Assembly: GCA_949987705.1 (NCBI GenBank)
Contig: OX465282.1
Span: 69,995,922 to 70,059,921 of the forward strand
Reading direction: 5' to 3'
Length of the DNA: 64,000 bases
From: Thereva unica
Taxonomy: Eukaryota > Arthropoda > Insecta > Diptera > Therevidae
How positions within the stretch are numbered: position 1 is the first letter of the stretch; every line of letters starts with the position of its first letter. The notes below the pieces were generated by a model. It was not told the DNA's origin and searched no databases. It saw nothing but the letters and a program-made list of their open reading frames with translations. The position numbers and the translations under genes were made by a program. Positions 22,476 to 32,899 of the stretch are shown in pieces.

Positions 22476-22815
22476 TAGGTACTGAGTTTCTAAAACGGCT
22501 CCGTTATTTTAAATTGTCGTAGTTGATGTTGACATTTGTCAGCTGTTTTGAATTATTTAATTTAATTTAATTGCTATGAATTCAAAAGTTGGCTAGCGAA
22601 ACATTTAGAACAGCTTTATCGTCCAATAAATTTTGTTTTTCATTTTTTCTGGCCATTTTCTCAAAAACCAACCTATTTTGAAGGTAAAAATGACACCTTC
22701 AATATTACGAAAAATGACCTACGAAAAATTCAATGTAGTCGCTCATGGCAATCGAACTACGAAACTACGAATCTACAAAACTACAAACATTTGAAAAGTG
22801 AAATGAATACCCTTT
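22476..22815. repeat. MITE-like repeat, partner of 21409-21597
   Basis: Begins near the inverted match 'TACTGAGTTTCTAAAACGGCT' region and ends 'AAGTGAAATGAATACCCTTT'. Contains TACGAAACTACGAA repeats like the partner. TSD not determined. Confidence 0.4.
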
Positions 22816-24174
22816 ATGTATGTACATTAAAGTCAAAAAACTTAATGACTGAGATGATTAACAAAGAAAACGACCAGTTACGATTTGGAACACGCCTTTT
22901 GCGCAAAATCAAACGATGGTCACTCAACCCATTCTTCTCTCCAATACTAAAAAGGCATTACAGAAGTACTTCTTTCGTATATAAGAAAATACTAAATAAA
23001 GAAGTACTTCCAAATCTACTTGACAGAGTAATTACTCGCGATATTCCCTACTTGGTTATCAAAGATCATCCTTGTTGATATTTACTGCCCTACAAGTTAT
23101 GTACACATCGGCGTTTTTAAATACAGATGCAAGTCAAGCAGACCGAAATTTATACATCCAATAACTTGGAAATAAATAAATACTCCTCTTCGAACACTTG
23201 TCACAGACTTTGTTTCAATTGTGCGGGCGAAAAGTTTTCATTTAGAATTTTACTTTTTTTCGTCCTTTAAAAGCAAACATCTGAAGATAAAAGAAGAGAA
23301 CACAAGCTAGGAAAAAAACTCAAGAAAACTATTTTCTTACTGGGTAAAAAGATCTCCATGTCATTAATTTCTCCTTGTTAAAGCAAGGAAAGGCAGAAAA
23401 AACCAAGACCAGAGGAGGAGAAGTAAAAAATTGCCTTGTTCGAAGGAATAATAAGAACCTGAAGAATTCTAGGAATGCAGAGTTTCGCTGAGGGTGATTT
23501 CCCTACATCTATACATATACATATTTACCCATAATCAAATATCACAGCGGAAAACAGAAAACGGAGATGTATGTGAAATGTGTGTACTTTAAGGTTACAT
23601 AGGCAGAAAACATACCCCACTCTATCCAAAATAAATTTCCGTGCACATAGTTGAGCGACTTTTAAGGGTGGAATTGAATAAGGGTATAGGGCTTCAAAGT
23701 TCAGTGGATTCGCAGTCAAAGCAGATTTAATCAAATTTATACCGATTCGTTGATTTTTTTGTTTTTGTGTATGTGCTCGATCGCCTGTTTTGTATCCTTT
23801 ATGATATCTTGTTTATTGTTTCTAATCGTTGGGAAAGGGATAGATTGCTGTTTTATTTGAATATCTATTTTTGAACCATTAGATGAAATGTCCAAGAAGT
23901 TTTAAATTTAGTCAAAACTTTGCATAACCAAAAGTAGGGTCTACTAATAGACTAACATGACTTTGAGATTTGAAACATGGTTGTGTGGTCTTTTGGGTTT
24001 TTGTGCCACTGCAAAAACATATTTTTCATAATAAGAAGGGCATAACCAAAGAGCAACCAGTACCTGCAGACTGCTTCCCAGGTAATTTTAGTTTTAATCT
24101 GATTAAATTACTTCCATATTATTCAAAACACGACATTTTATAGAAAACTTATTATGAAAAGAAATTTATTTATA
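22816..24174. other. Unassigned sequence
   Basis: No gene or clear element recognised; a lysine-rich open frame at 22791-23078 has no known motif. Confidence 0.35.
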
Positions 24175-25235
24175 ACTAGCTGACTCGGCAGACCTTGTTC
24201 TGCCGGAAATTAATAAACTGACCGCAAAACCCATGTTATTATGACCCAGCAGCACCTGTAAGCTTACAGAGAGTATCCACTTTAGGGGTTGGCGAACCCC
24301 GGGCGACCGGGCCAGAACGCCGGATAGGCGCAGGAAGTAAACTTGTTGGGATGTTGGTGTGACCCCCTCAGAGCATTTTTTCGTTAATATTCTTCTTTCG
24401 GTACCTCAAAGTAGTCGATATATGTAGTTTTTGGTTCGCGCCTTATCGTGCAGGTACGAAAATCAAGAACGTCATTTGAACAAAAACAAGGTCCGACCGA
24501 ATTTTATTAAAATATCTTCACATCATACTTTCGTTAATACTCTACGAACCACCTTAACTAAGTCGATATTTCTTAAGGTTCGTGCGATATCGTGCAGGTA
24601 CAAAAATCACTTATGTCATTTTATTCAGATCATATTTCCGTTAATACGCTTCGAATGGCACCTCAACTAATGCCTAATCTCTAATGGGAAAACCAACCAC
24701 GTACCAGTAAGCTGAATTAGCTGAAAAAAATTTGTTCACACACATTTCTATCACTGGAGATGTAAAATATCAGAAATGTGTGTTTTGTCATTATTATTAC
24801 TAGATTAGACTTTTCTGTTGACAAATTTTTTGGCGGGATATTGTATTTACAAGTAACGTCATTTATGCCTTGATTTTTGACATTTTTTGTACTAAATTGC
24901 CCGCTGAATTTCATGTGACAACTCAAATGGTTTAACTAACACATACCGAAAATTACCCATGTCGACCAAAACACTAGCGAGACGGATAATTCAATTTACA
25001 ATGGGAAGGAATAGGAAGCAGCACTTTGGTTGGTTGGTTCGTGATTGGGTTTGCCATTGGAGATTAGGCATAAGTCGATATCTTTTTTGGTTCACGCGAT
25101 ATCGTGCGGGAAAAAATGGCCACATACGTACCACACACACACATACTTCTTCTCAAATTTTTGCTTAAAATGCTGTTGGGACCTTGAAATGAAAATACGT
25201 TGAAAATTTCGATTTTCGGACCGATTACAATAACT
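24175..25235 (+). repeat. Interspersed repeat with internal direct repeats
   Basis: It starts near 'CTAGCTGACTCGGCAGACCT', a sequence type widespread in insect genomes. A block 'GATATCGTGCAGGTAC' with flanking 'GGTTCG' recurs near 24440, 24590 and 25090. It ends with the CACACACA/ACTTCTTCTC/TTTTGCTTAAA tail shared with 21690-22045. Class not assigned; a LINE 3' region or non-autonomous element is possible. Confidence 0.5.
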
Positions 25236-25670
25236 ACCTTATAAACTGGGGAGTTAAAAAAGCTTGTTTTTGAAAAAAACGTGAAAGACTGCTGGGAAGG
25301 GGGCTTTATTATCAGTTCTTTTGCAACTATTGTGTTCAGTTTCCACCAATAACCCAATACTGGGCAATAGCAATTCTTGAGAGCCACACGAGATTTCCCG
25401 GAAGTTGCTGATCAGCTGAGAAAAGTATAGGACCTTCTATTGTTCTCTCTTTTCTTCTTCGACTGTGACAAACGGCAGAAAACAATATTCATGCCCCAAG
25501 AAATTTGTAAAATGTTTGTTGACAAATTCATTGAAATTTTTGGCCAAAGTCTATTGCCACGCACACAGAACCAACCAGTACGCACACTGGTGCTAAAGTT
25601 TTCATAACTGGAGTATCTCCATTTGTTGACGATATAATTACCGGTATAAACAATCTCGATATCAATAAAG
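25236..25670. other. Unassigned sequence
   Basis: No recognised gene or repeat before the hAT-type insertion. Confidence 0.35.
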
Positions 25671-25854
25671 GTCATGGTCACTGGCGTGCACACGGGTATG
25701 GCAGGTGTGGCAGCTGCCATATCAAACAAATCATCGGCGCCCAACGACTCCAAAAAAAATAAAATCTATTCAAAAAAAATGTTTCTTCTTTATTTTAATT
25801 TTTTCAACAATTTGTTTTTTAATTTGATATTTTCAAGCAGAATTTTCTAAAAAA

Positions 25855-25893
25855 TGCACTGCGGCTGTATAGAGTGCGCAGTGCATTTTTAAT
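25855..25893. repeat. Short hairpin
   Basis: AATGCACTGCG and CGCAGTGCATT form an imperfectly spaced inverted pair around 'gctgtatagagtg'. Confidence 0.4.
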
Positions 25894-26482
25894 ACTAATA
25901 AAATGAGGCCAAGTTGATGTTCATATATAAACGAATAAGGGAGTTACTGCAAGAAACCGCTAAAAATCGCCTTTTTTTAAATGCTCATAACTTTTACAAA
26001 CAAAATGATTTTTTTATGAAACTTGTGAAAAGTATAGTCTTTGAGGAGTGCAATAAAAGCATTTTTGAAAATTACAGTTTTTGCGAAATACCGTTTTTTC
26101 GAGAAAAAAAAAGTCCTTGGCGGATTCGATTAGCTCATAGTCATAGCGATCAGCACCTACAGAAACCGGTTTGGGCTTAAAATCTTCTCGAAGAGTTATA
26201 CATACTATCTATTATTTTTGCGCGCACATTGTTACTTCATTGGAAACATGCGAAATGATGACCGCAAAAGCGAAAAAACAATTTTGCCAACAAAGTTCCA
26301 TTAATTCCATTGATTATATACTAAGTAGATATGGACAAACGCGAGTCAAATTAACTTCAGGCTACGGCACTACGAGCTGGGAGCGCTAGTATCGCAGGGT
26401 TTTATGCCCCGCTATATATGGTTAAATTTGGGAAATTTGGCATTAAGCGTAGATGCGGCGTACCAAAAAAAATCCTTGTATA

Positions 26483-27260
26483 GATTTATTCAAACGTTTT
26501 GACATTCCGTGCATGTACCTCAGCAAAGCTCTTAAAAATTTTTAAAAGCTCGGACCAAGCTTTATTTAGCTCCTCCCATCACATCACTTGCTGCCATTTA
26601 CTCAGTCACGACTGCGTATTGCTAGAGCCAGGTGTATTTTTCTGAGGCTTCAATGATTATTTATAAAAATTACAAATTATGAATGAAAAACGTCCCTTTA
26701 TATATATTTTTTTAATTTAAGGTTTTTGTATTTTACACATTTGCTACAGAAATAATTTGTAGCATTTCTACTAAAGAAATACGAAATTTTTGTTTTTATC
26801 ACTTTGATTAATAGATTGTTGACGTTTCCTGCCAGTCGCATACGCGCTTCTGCCCGGGAGGTTGTGTTGCTTGCGACTGCGGGGAACTGTCGGTTTATGA
26901 AAACGCTCATTTATTCAAAAGAATTTTTTTCAGAATTTTTTTAAAATTATTTTAAATTTAGAAATGAGAAATATTTCGCATAATTAAAGTAAAATTATGC
27001 TTATTATGTTGAATAAACTGCCTTTGTTGAGCAGGGGCTTTACATGTATTTAAAAGCTCTGCTCAACACATAGAAAGATAAATTAACTTTATTCATTCGG
27101 CATGCGCGTATCCCTTCCCAAATTATTTTGTTGAGTTTTTTCAGTGTTTGTTGCCGTTTTAACTAAAAAGAGGGGAAATGATAGAACATTATTTAAAAAA
27201 GTTGGCAACGAGGTGCGCAGAACTGCTCAAATTTTTTGTGTCACGGCGTTTGAAAAAACC
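26483..27260. mobile_element. Nested TIR element (778 bp), TATA flanks
   Basis: Ends GATTTATTCAAACG and, inverted, GGTTTTTTCAAACG, flanked by TATA (26479-26482, 27261-27264). It splits the left arm of the surrounding palindrome. No coding capacity. A TA-type target would suit Tc1/mariner derivatives; the class remains uncertain. Confidence 0.55.
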
Positions 27261-27558
27261 TATACATCATTATCATACCTTTACTTTCGATGTAAAAATA
27301 ATTAAAATGATATACATTGTCTCTGTTAAATAAAACTTATGGTTTAAAAGAATCAGTTTTTCCCGCAGACCCCTTTTAACGCCATTTTATTTTCAAAAAC
27401 ACCCGGAACACAGAATATGATGAAGAAGATGGACGCACGCAGCGCCGCCGACAGCCTTTCATTTCTCTCGTCTCTTTTTGGAAATAAAATTGCGTTAAAA
27501 GAGTTCTGCTTGAAAAAATGATTATTTTAAACCATAAGTTTTATTTAACAGAGACAAT

Positions 27559-27927
27559 GGCCGCGTTTACGCCCGAGTTACTTTAACTCTGTTAAACTAC
27601 ATAGCACTGTTAACTGAGCACCGTTTCTAGCAGGCCATTTGATAATCCACATTTTACAACTAATAACAAGCAAAAATAATAACATTTCTTATTTTACAAA
27701 TACCAAAAAGCTAAAAAATTAATAATAAAACGAATGTCTTCTAAATTATTTGCTTACAACAAAAATTTATAAGCAAACACCAATCCATTTTGACAGTATT
27801 GAGCTGTGCTACATTTTAGCTAAGTCAAAAAGCAGAAATAAGTTAGCTAACAGCGCTAAAAAAATTGCTGTTTATGCTGTTGTTAACTTACCTAACTCAG
27901 TTAAATTAACTAGGGCATAAACACGGC
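27559..27927. mobile_element. MITE (369 bp) nested in the right arm
   Basis: TIRs GGCCGCGTTTACGCCCGAGT and, inverted, GGCCGTGTTTATGCCCTAGT; AAT flanks both ends. The interior has several GTTAACT/AACTGAGTTA-type motifs. Its insertion point is confirmed because the uninterrupted sequence exists in the other palindrome arm. Confidence 0.8.
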
Positions 27928-28012
27928 CAATGTATATCATTTTAATTATTTTTACATCAAAAGTAAAGGTATGATGTTGATAAATGTACAAGGATTTTTT
28001 TGGGTACACCGC

Positions 28013-28830
28013 GAATAATTTATATCATCTATTTTATAAACATCAGTAATTTTACAAATTTTAACTTCCGGTCAAATTTTCTATGAGAAAAAACAAAAAC
28101 AAATAAAAACTAATGACTTAATTAGAAAGCTTAGAGTCTCCACTTTAAAATCCTATTTTATTTTTTTTTTGCATACATTTTAGCCAAAGATATTTTAGCT
28201 TTTACCCGAACACCTCGCTTGAGTGTTTGAATTCAGTAATTTGGCGCGCCTAGAGATTTCGAATTCGCCTTCTTAGTTTTAATAATTTTTTATAATAATA
28301 AAAAAACTTTTTGTTAATAAGTTATGGTTTACATTTTAGTGAAATTTTCCACTCTTTCACGTGGTGATATTGGTTTTAAAAAAAAAAAATTTTTTTTAAG
28401 GCAAAACGCCAAAACCAAATTTACGAATTTGTTTTCGAGATTGTGAACTTAGCATACACTTTAGAGCAGCAAACTTTTTTTTATCGTTTTCTACACCCAA
28501 AGAAGTACCTATGACCCAAGGGCTCATTACTCTGGAAGTTGATACGCTACAGCCCTGATTTTTAAAGTTTTAGATAGGGAGTATTCTGCGTGCATTGATG
28601 TCTTACTCATGAAAATATCTTATAAGGTTACCAAAATACAAGCTGATATGTAAAACTCTAAAAAAAAATTAAAAACGCCCTAGCTGCTAAACCGTTACGA
28701 TTCCCACCTCCCTCCCATACAATTTTTTGTTCGTCTATCGAAAACCTATCCACAGCCGGCCGCTTTGTTTACTTAGTAAATACACCCTGTATATTCAAAA
28801 ATATGTACATACATATATGTACATATATTC
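28013..28830. other. AT-rich non-coding sequence
   Basis: Inside the 25679-30500 element; 28570-28705 is a copy of the repeat also seen at 18549-18680. No gene seen. Confidence 0.4.
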
Positions 28831-29205
28831 AAAAAAAAATTTTAAAAACCGACTTCAGAAAAAAACCCGCGATGCACAAAAAAGGATGAAATAATTGTTT
28901 GTAATTCTTAACAACATCAATCCAATAAGAATGGATCTAGAAAGAAGAATCACTTTTGAAGACGGTGCTAACACATGTGGGTGATATATTAAGGGCATAA
29001 GCCTAACAAAGAAATGTAAACAATTGCCCAAGCAAGAGTTAGTGCAATCAAAGTCAACTACTACCTGGCACCGTCTTCAAAACTGATTCTTCTTTCTAGA
29101 TCCATTCTTATTGGATTGATGTTGTTAAGAATTACAAACAATTATTTCATCCTTTTTTGTGCATCGCGGGTTTTTTTCTGAAGTCGGTTTTTAAAATTTT
29201 TTTTT
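28831..29205. mobile_element. Foldback element with 138-bp near-perfect arms
   Basis: 28831-28968 and 29068-29205 are reverse complements with equal length and only few mismatches; the loop is about 99 bp. The arm contains 'AAAAACCGACTTCAGAAAAA', and 'TTGAAGTCGGTT' occurs again near 30252, so the end motif is shared with neighbouring repeat sequence. Confidence 0.8.
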
Positions 29206-29284
29206 ATTTCGTGCTTTTTAGTCCATTCATTTTTTAATATTGCCTGTCATTGCAAGGAGCCTACGTTTTTACGACGCCACATAG

Positions 29285-29475
29285 CGAAGTGTATTCTACT
29301 TGTCACACCTTTTCATTTGATACCCATGTCTGTGGTCGGGGAGCGCAATTGCAAAATTTCATTGCAGATTGTATTGTCATGCGAACTATACGTATGTGCA
29401 AAATTTGCAGTAATCGGTTATATAGAACTGGGTCAAAATCAAGTTGCAAGATTTGTTTACACTATACACACATAC
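29285..29475 (-). repeat. Second copy of the 1.05-1.26-kb repeat, inverted
   Basis: 'CATTTGATACCCATGTCTGT', 'CGCAATTGCAAAATTTC' and 'CGAACTATACGTATGTGCA' match the complement of 1065-1255 throughout, in the reverse order. Confidence 0.7.
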
Positions 29476-29769
29476 AGATCAAGATAATATAAGGCATATA
29501 AAAAGTTAAGTTGCCATTGATATCGGGGAAATTAAATGTAAACAATAAACTTCTTTGATTCTTCATCCACGTCATGGTATATTTATTTATTCGATATAAA
29601 CAATAGTTTTTTGAGCTGCAAATTTCGCCATAATTTCGTTCTTATCGGCTTTTGTTCTGGAAGCAAATTTACAGACGCATTCACGTCGAAAACTTGTTTA
29701 ATATGGAACAAAATTCCCCGAAGGAAATTAAAAAATAATTATTTTGTCGATATATAGAAAAAAAAGCAC

Positions 29770-29868
29770 CGCGAGCCCTTGGGATCGAACTCGCACCCCA
29801 CAGATCCCACAGACAAGAATACTTGTCTCTAGCCCTTTGCGCTATGTCAGTACTATCGGCCGCTGACC
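29770..29868 (-). repeat. tRNA-like unit 1
   Basis: On the minus strand a B box GAGTTCGATCCC (29781-29792) and an A-box-like 'TAGCGCAAAGGGCTAGAG' (about 29826-29843) are correctly spaced. The surrounding arms do not fold into a convincing cloverleaf. It looks like a tRNA pseudogene or SINE head. Confidence 0.5.
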
Positions 29869-29911
29869 AATATGTTAATAAATCATTTCAGAAAAAAGAA
29901 AAAGAAAAAAC

Positions 29912-29993
29912 CGGCTGCCCCGACCGGAATCGAACCTGGAACGCTGAATCGAGGATCCGACGCTCTACCCACTCCACCATCGGCCTGCTGCCA
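29912..29993 (-). repeat. tRNA-like unit 2
   Basis: On the minus strand A-box-like 'TGGTGGAGTGGGTAGAG' and B box GGTTCGATTCC (29926-29936), spaced as in a tRNA. T-stem pairing is imperfect. An A-rich spacer separates it from unit 1, suggesting tandem retroposed tRNA-like units. Confidence 0.55.
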
Positions 29994-30508
29994 GATTTAC
30001 AACAATAAAGTAATTTGTTCGGTGCCCATGAAATGTTTAGGTTGAACTTTAACAGGTTGAATTTTAACAGTTTTTTCTGCCTAACTTCGAACTCCGTTAT
30101 CAGAATTTAGAAAAAATTTAACGGGACCACCATGGGAAGCTCCCCCTTCAAATGAACCAAAAAAAAGCAAAAAAGTTATTGGGTTACAAAGTTATGCGTG
30201 AACAGGACCACAAAATACCTACACGTCGAATTGAGTAACCTCCTCTTTTTTTGAAGTCGGTTAAAAATATGTAGGTACTATATGTCTGCAATAAATATTT
30301 AATATATGTATTGTATTTTTGTTGTTTTTATATATAGGTATACATAAATGTATATGTATTTTAAATTGTTGTATAATAATAATTATTATCACATATATTT
30401 TTAATGTTTTAGTTATTATTATTATTGTTATCGTTATTATTTAATGTGGCGCCCCAAAAAATTCTGCCATACCAAAGGGGAGCCCCTGTGCACGCCACTG
30501 GTCATGGT

Positions 30509-31352
30509 CCTAACAACCTGCCTCATTGATTTTTGCAAGGCTGCTCAAATCAAATTGTGGTTGCCCTCCATCTTATTTTCAAGAACACCGTTATAGACGG
30601 GAAAGTTCTCCAAATTGTCTGGGGAAATTAGCAAAAAAAACGCGCAAAAGGAAACAAAACTCCAAAATGGCTGAAAATTAGTCCACAGCTTCCATGTGAC
30701 TTTTTTAAGAAAACCATTTCGGAATCTAAAAAATTCTTGGCCGCCGGAGATATAGCGTTTTCCCGAGTTTTGCATATTACTCGGCTTCTATAGGTCATAA
30801 CACCCCTTGTAAGGGCCTAAAATATTGGCATTGAAATTTTCTACAACTTAAGTTATTAAAAAAAAAAATTGACCTGATTAACCCAAGTTATTCAAGGTAA
30901 AAGTTATCAAAAATCACTTTTTGGCCAAAATTTCACTAAAAACTGGTATTTTCGAAAAAAATTCGAAAGATTTTATTTCTTATCAGCTGATTGGTATGTC
31001 GGATACGTCCGGCAGGTTTTGAGCCGGCGTACCAAGATATTTTCAAAGTTAACATCAAAACGAGTAAAATAAAAAAAACCGACTTGCTACATGTAACGGT
31101 AAATTTTTACCCCTTATCACAACTTTCAAAGAGGTATGTCCGACCTTTTCTGCTTATTAAATCCATGCTTACCAAGCTTCTCTTGCTCGTTTAACTTCGA
31201 ACTTTCGATTACCAAAAAATTTTCCAATTCCGTATGGCGGGACTTTTAGTGTCACCGGCACCGGGGGATATGATACTTTCAAGCATGCATCCTTTCAGCT
31301 CAGGCTGAGGCAAAGTTGAGTGAAAACCCCCTGCAAGTAGTTTCAGAGCACC
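30509..31352. other. Unassigned sequence
   Basis: No gene recognised. An imperfect inverted pair 'TTGGTATGTCGG' / 'CCGGCGTACCAA' lies at 30990-31035. Confidence 0.35.
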
Positions 31353-31360
31353 GGCCCGGG

Positions 31361-31841
31361 CAGGGCCGGACTATCGCCTACGCCAACAACGCCATGGCGT
31401 AGGGCGGCACATTACTAGGGGCGGCAATAATGTGAAACTGTTTTTTTTTTTTTAATATTTTGGAATGAAATATTTTTTTATTTATTTTTTTTAATACATA
31501 GGTACTATTCTACGGATTTTAAATTAGTACTTTTCGAGCTTTTTTCTGAGCAAAATCGTCAATTAACAATTCGACATCTAGAGATCGATTAAGCTCAGCT
31601 TCAATGCACAATATTGCAAATGAATTAAGTCTTTCGTCACCTATACTGGCACGTAAATAATTTTTTATTCTCTTTAACACTGAGAAAGATCTTTCACCAC
31701 TACAATTTGAAACCATTAAACACAGCAACATGGAAAGTGCTATATGAATATGCGGATAAATTTCTAAAAAGGTATTGTCGCAGATTTATTGTCGCAACTT
31801 GCGATTGGCGTGGGGGCGGCACTTGGTCTAGTCCGGCCCTG
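31361..31841. mobile_element. hAT element (481 bp), TSD GGCCCGGG
   Basis: TIRs CAGGGCCGGACTA at both ends; 8-bp TSD GGCCCGGG at 31353-31360 and 31842-31849. An internally deleted hAT that keeps the C-terminal transposase fragment. Confidence 0.95.
31519..31731 (-). pseudogene. hAT transposase C-terminal dimerisation domain
   Basis: The 70-residue frame includes 'NCSGERSFSVLKRIKNYLRA' and 'RLNSFAILCIEAEL', the hAT C-terminal dimerisation domain of the ZMYM1-like type; E in ERSFS is the third catalytic residue. The N-terminal catalytic parts are missing. Confidence 0.85.
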
Positions 31842-31879
31842 GGCCCGGGTTCGCCCATCCCTAAAGCCGGTACTGCTTA

Positions 31880-32165
31880 CCAGCAGTCCAACAATCAAGT
31901 GTTAAGCAAAGCTGTTGAACATGTTTTGTTGAACGTCGAATATCTTTTCTCATACAAATTGCTGCCACATTATCAACATGCAGGCCTTTGGAGTTGACAA
32001 CACTAAACGGTGTTAAATCTGATATGACGAATTCTGTTATTGCACCATTTATTTCACCGTCGTCAGTTAAAATTCTTCTTTTTTTCCTTACTTGTAAAGA
32101 TTCAAATAATTCATTTGTTTCTGATGCTGATGACGAAATATCTGGATGATGAATCTGTTAAAATG
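31880..32165 (-). pseudogene. hAT-like transposase fragment
   Basis: The minus-strand frame reads 'ITEFVISDLTPFSVVNSKGL' and ends 'LCLTLDCWTAGKQ', resembling the central region before the first catalytic D of hAT transposases (xLTPFSxVxxxG, DxWT). It is a different family from the neighbouring 481-bp hAT. No ends found. Confidence 0.45.
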
Positions 32166-32637
32166 TGCTGTAGTCATTTGGTGTTTTTATATGAAATTTA
32201 TGTAGCATACAGGCCATATGTTTTTGCTGTTACCTATTTTGCATTCTACATAAAAACTATTTTCACCTTTTTTCCTGCAATTTAGTTAATGTTTCTTCGC
32301 CTTCAACTTTTTCAAAATAATTTCACAAGTATGAATTATTGAAACACATTTTTGCAGTAAGATAATTTTAAAATATTTATTAAAAGCCGAAATTCAATTA
32401 ACTGATAGTCAGATTCAGATACTTAGTTCTGCTCCACTCAAAATCTACTCTTCATTTGAAAGAGAATATTACAAATTAGTAGAAACGTATTTTTAAATTT
32501 CATAGAATTACCAGAATATATAATATGAAAAGCAGAATATATAATATGAAAACAGTAAATTGTGAACATAGCAAAACATTAATTCATATATGTAAGTACG
32601 AACGAAGGTTGTATTTAGCTTTGTACACATACACTCC

Positions 32638-32841
32638 GCGACAACTGTTTAACCTCACCCAATTTTTTTCCAGTTTTTCAAAATTGGTTTATTCCAGAAA
32701 TCTGGGTTTATTATATGTGTTGACCTAAAAATTGGTAAGCTTTTATAGAAATAAAAATAAAGTTACATTACACTCAGAAATTTCTAGAATTTTTTTTTCT
32801 AAATTTGGCCCATATGCACTGCGACAACTGTTTAACCTCAC
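32638..32841. repeat. Tc1-type terminal direct-repeat pair
   Basis: A 21-bp sequence containing GACAACTGTTTAACCTCAC is present identically at 32638-32658 and 32821-32841, in direct orientation 183 bp apart, just beyond the 3' end of a Tc1 transposase. This is the IR/DR arrangement of Tc3/Sleeping-Beauty-like elements, where each end has two transposase-binding sites. The matching opposite end was not found. Confidence 0.65.
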
Positions 32842-32899
32842 ATGCAAATAATGAAAGAAGTAGGAAATTTTGATTTATAACTTGAAATATTCTTCTTGG

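Larger units (their letters stand above)
26456..28012. mobile_element. Palindromic element with both arms interrupted
   Basis: Outer ends GCGGCGTACCAAAAAAAATC and, inverted, GCGGTGTACCCAAAAAAATC match. The arms continue inside: 27261-27345 pairs with 27520-27558 plus 27928-27985. The left arm is split by 26483-27260 and the right arm by 27559-27927. TSD not resolved. Confidence 0.65.
25679..30500. mobile_element. 4.8-kb non-coding hAT-type element, 8-bp TSD
   Basis: TSD GTCATGGT is at 25671-25678 and 30501-30508. Terminal sequences CACTGGCGTGCACACGGG and, inverted, CAGTGGCGTGCACAGGGG agree at 16 of 18 positions, and both sides continue to 'GTATGGCAG'. An 8-bp duplication fits hAT. No transposase is visible; the interior is built of nested elements (palindromic element 26456-28012, foldback 28831-29205, other repeats and tRNA-like units). 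The alternative is two unrelated hAT ends, but the exact TSD argues against it. Confidence 0.75.
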
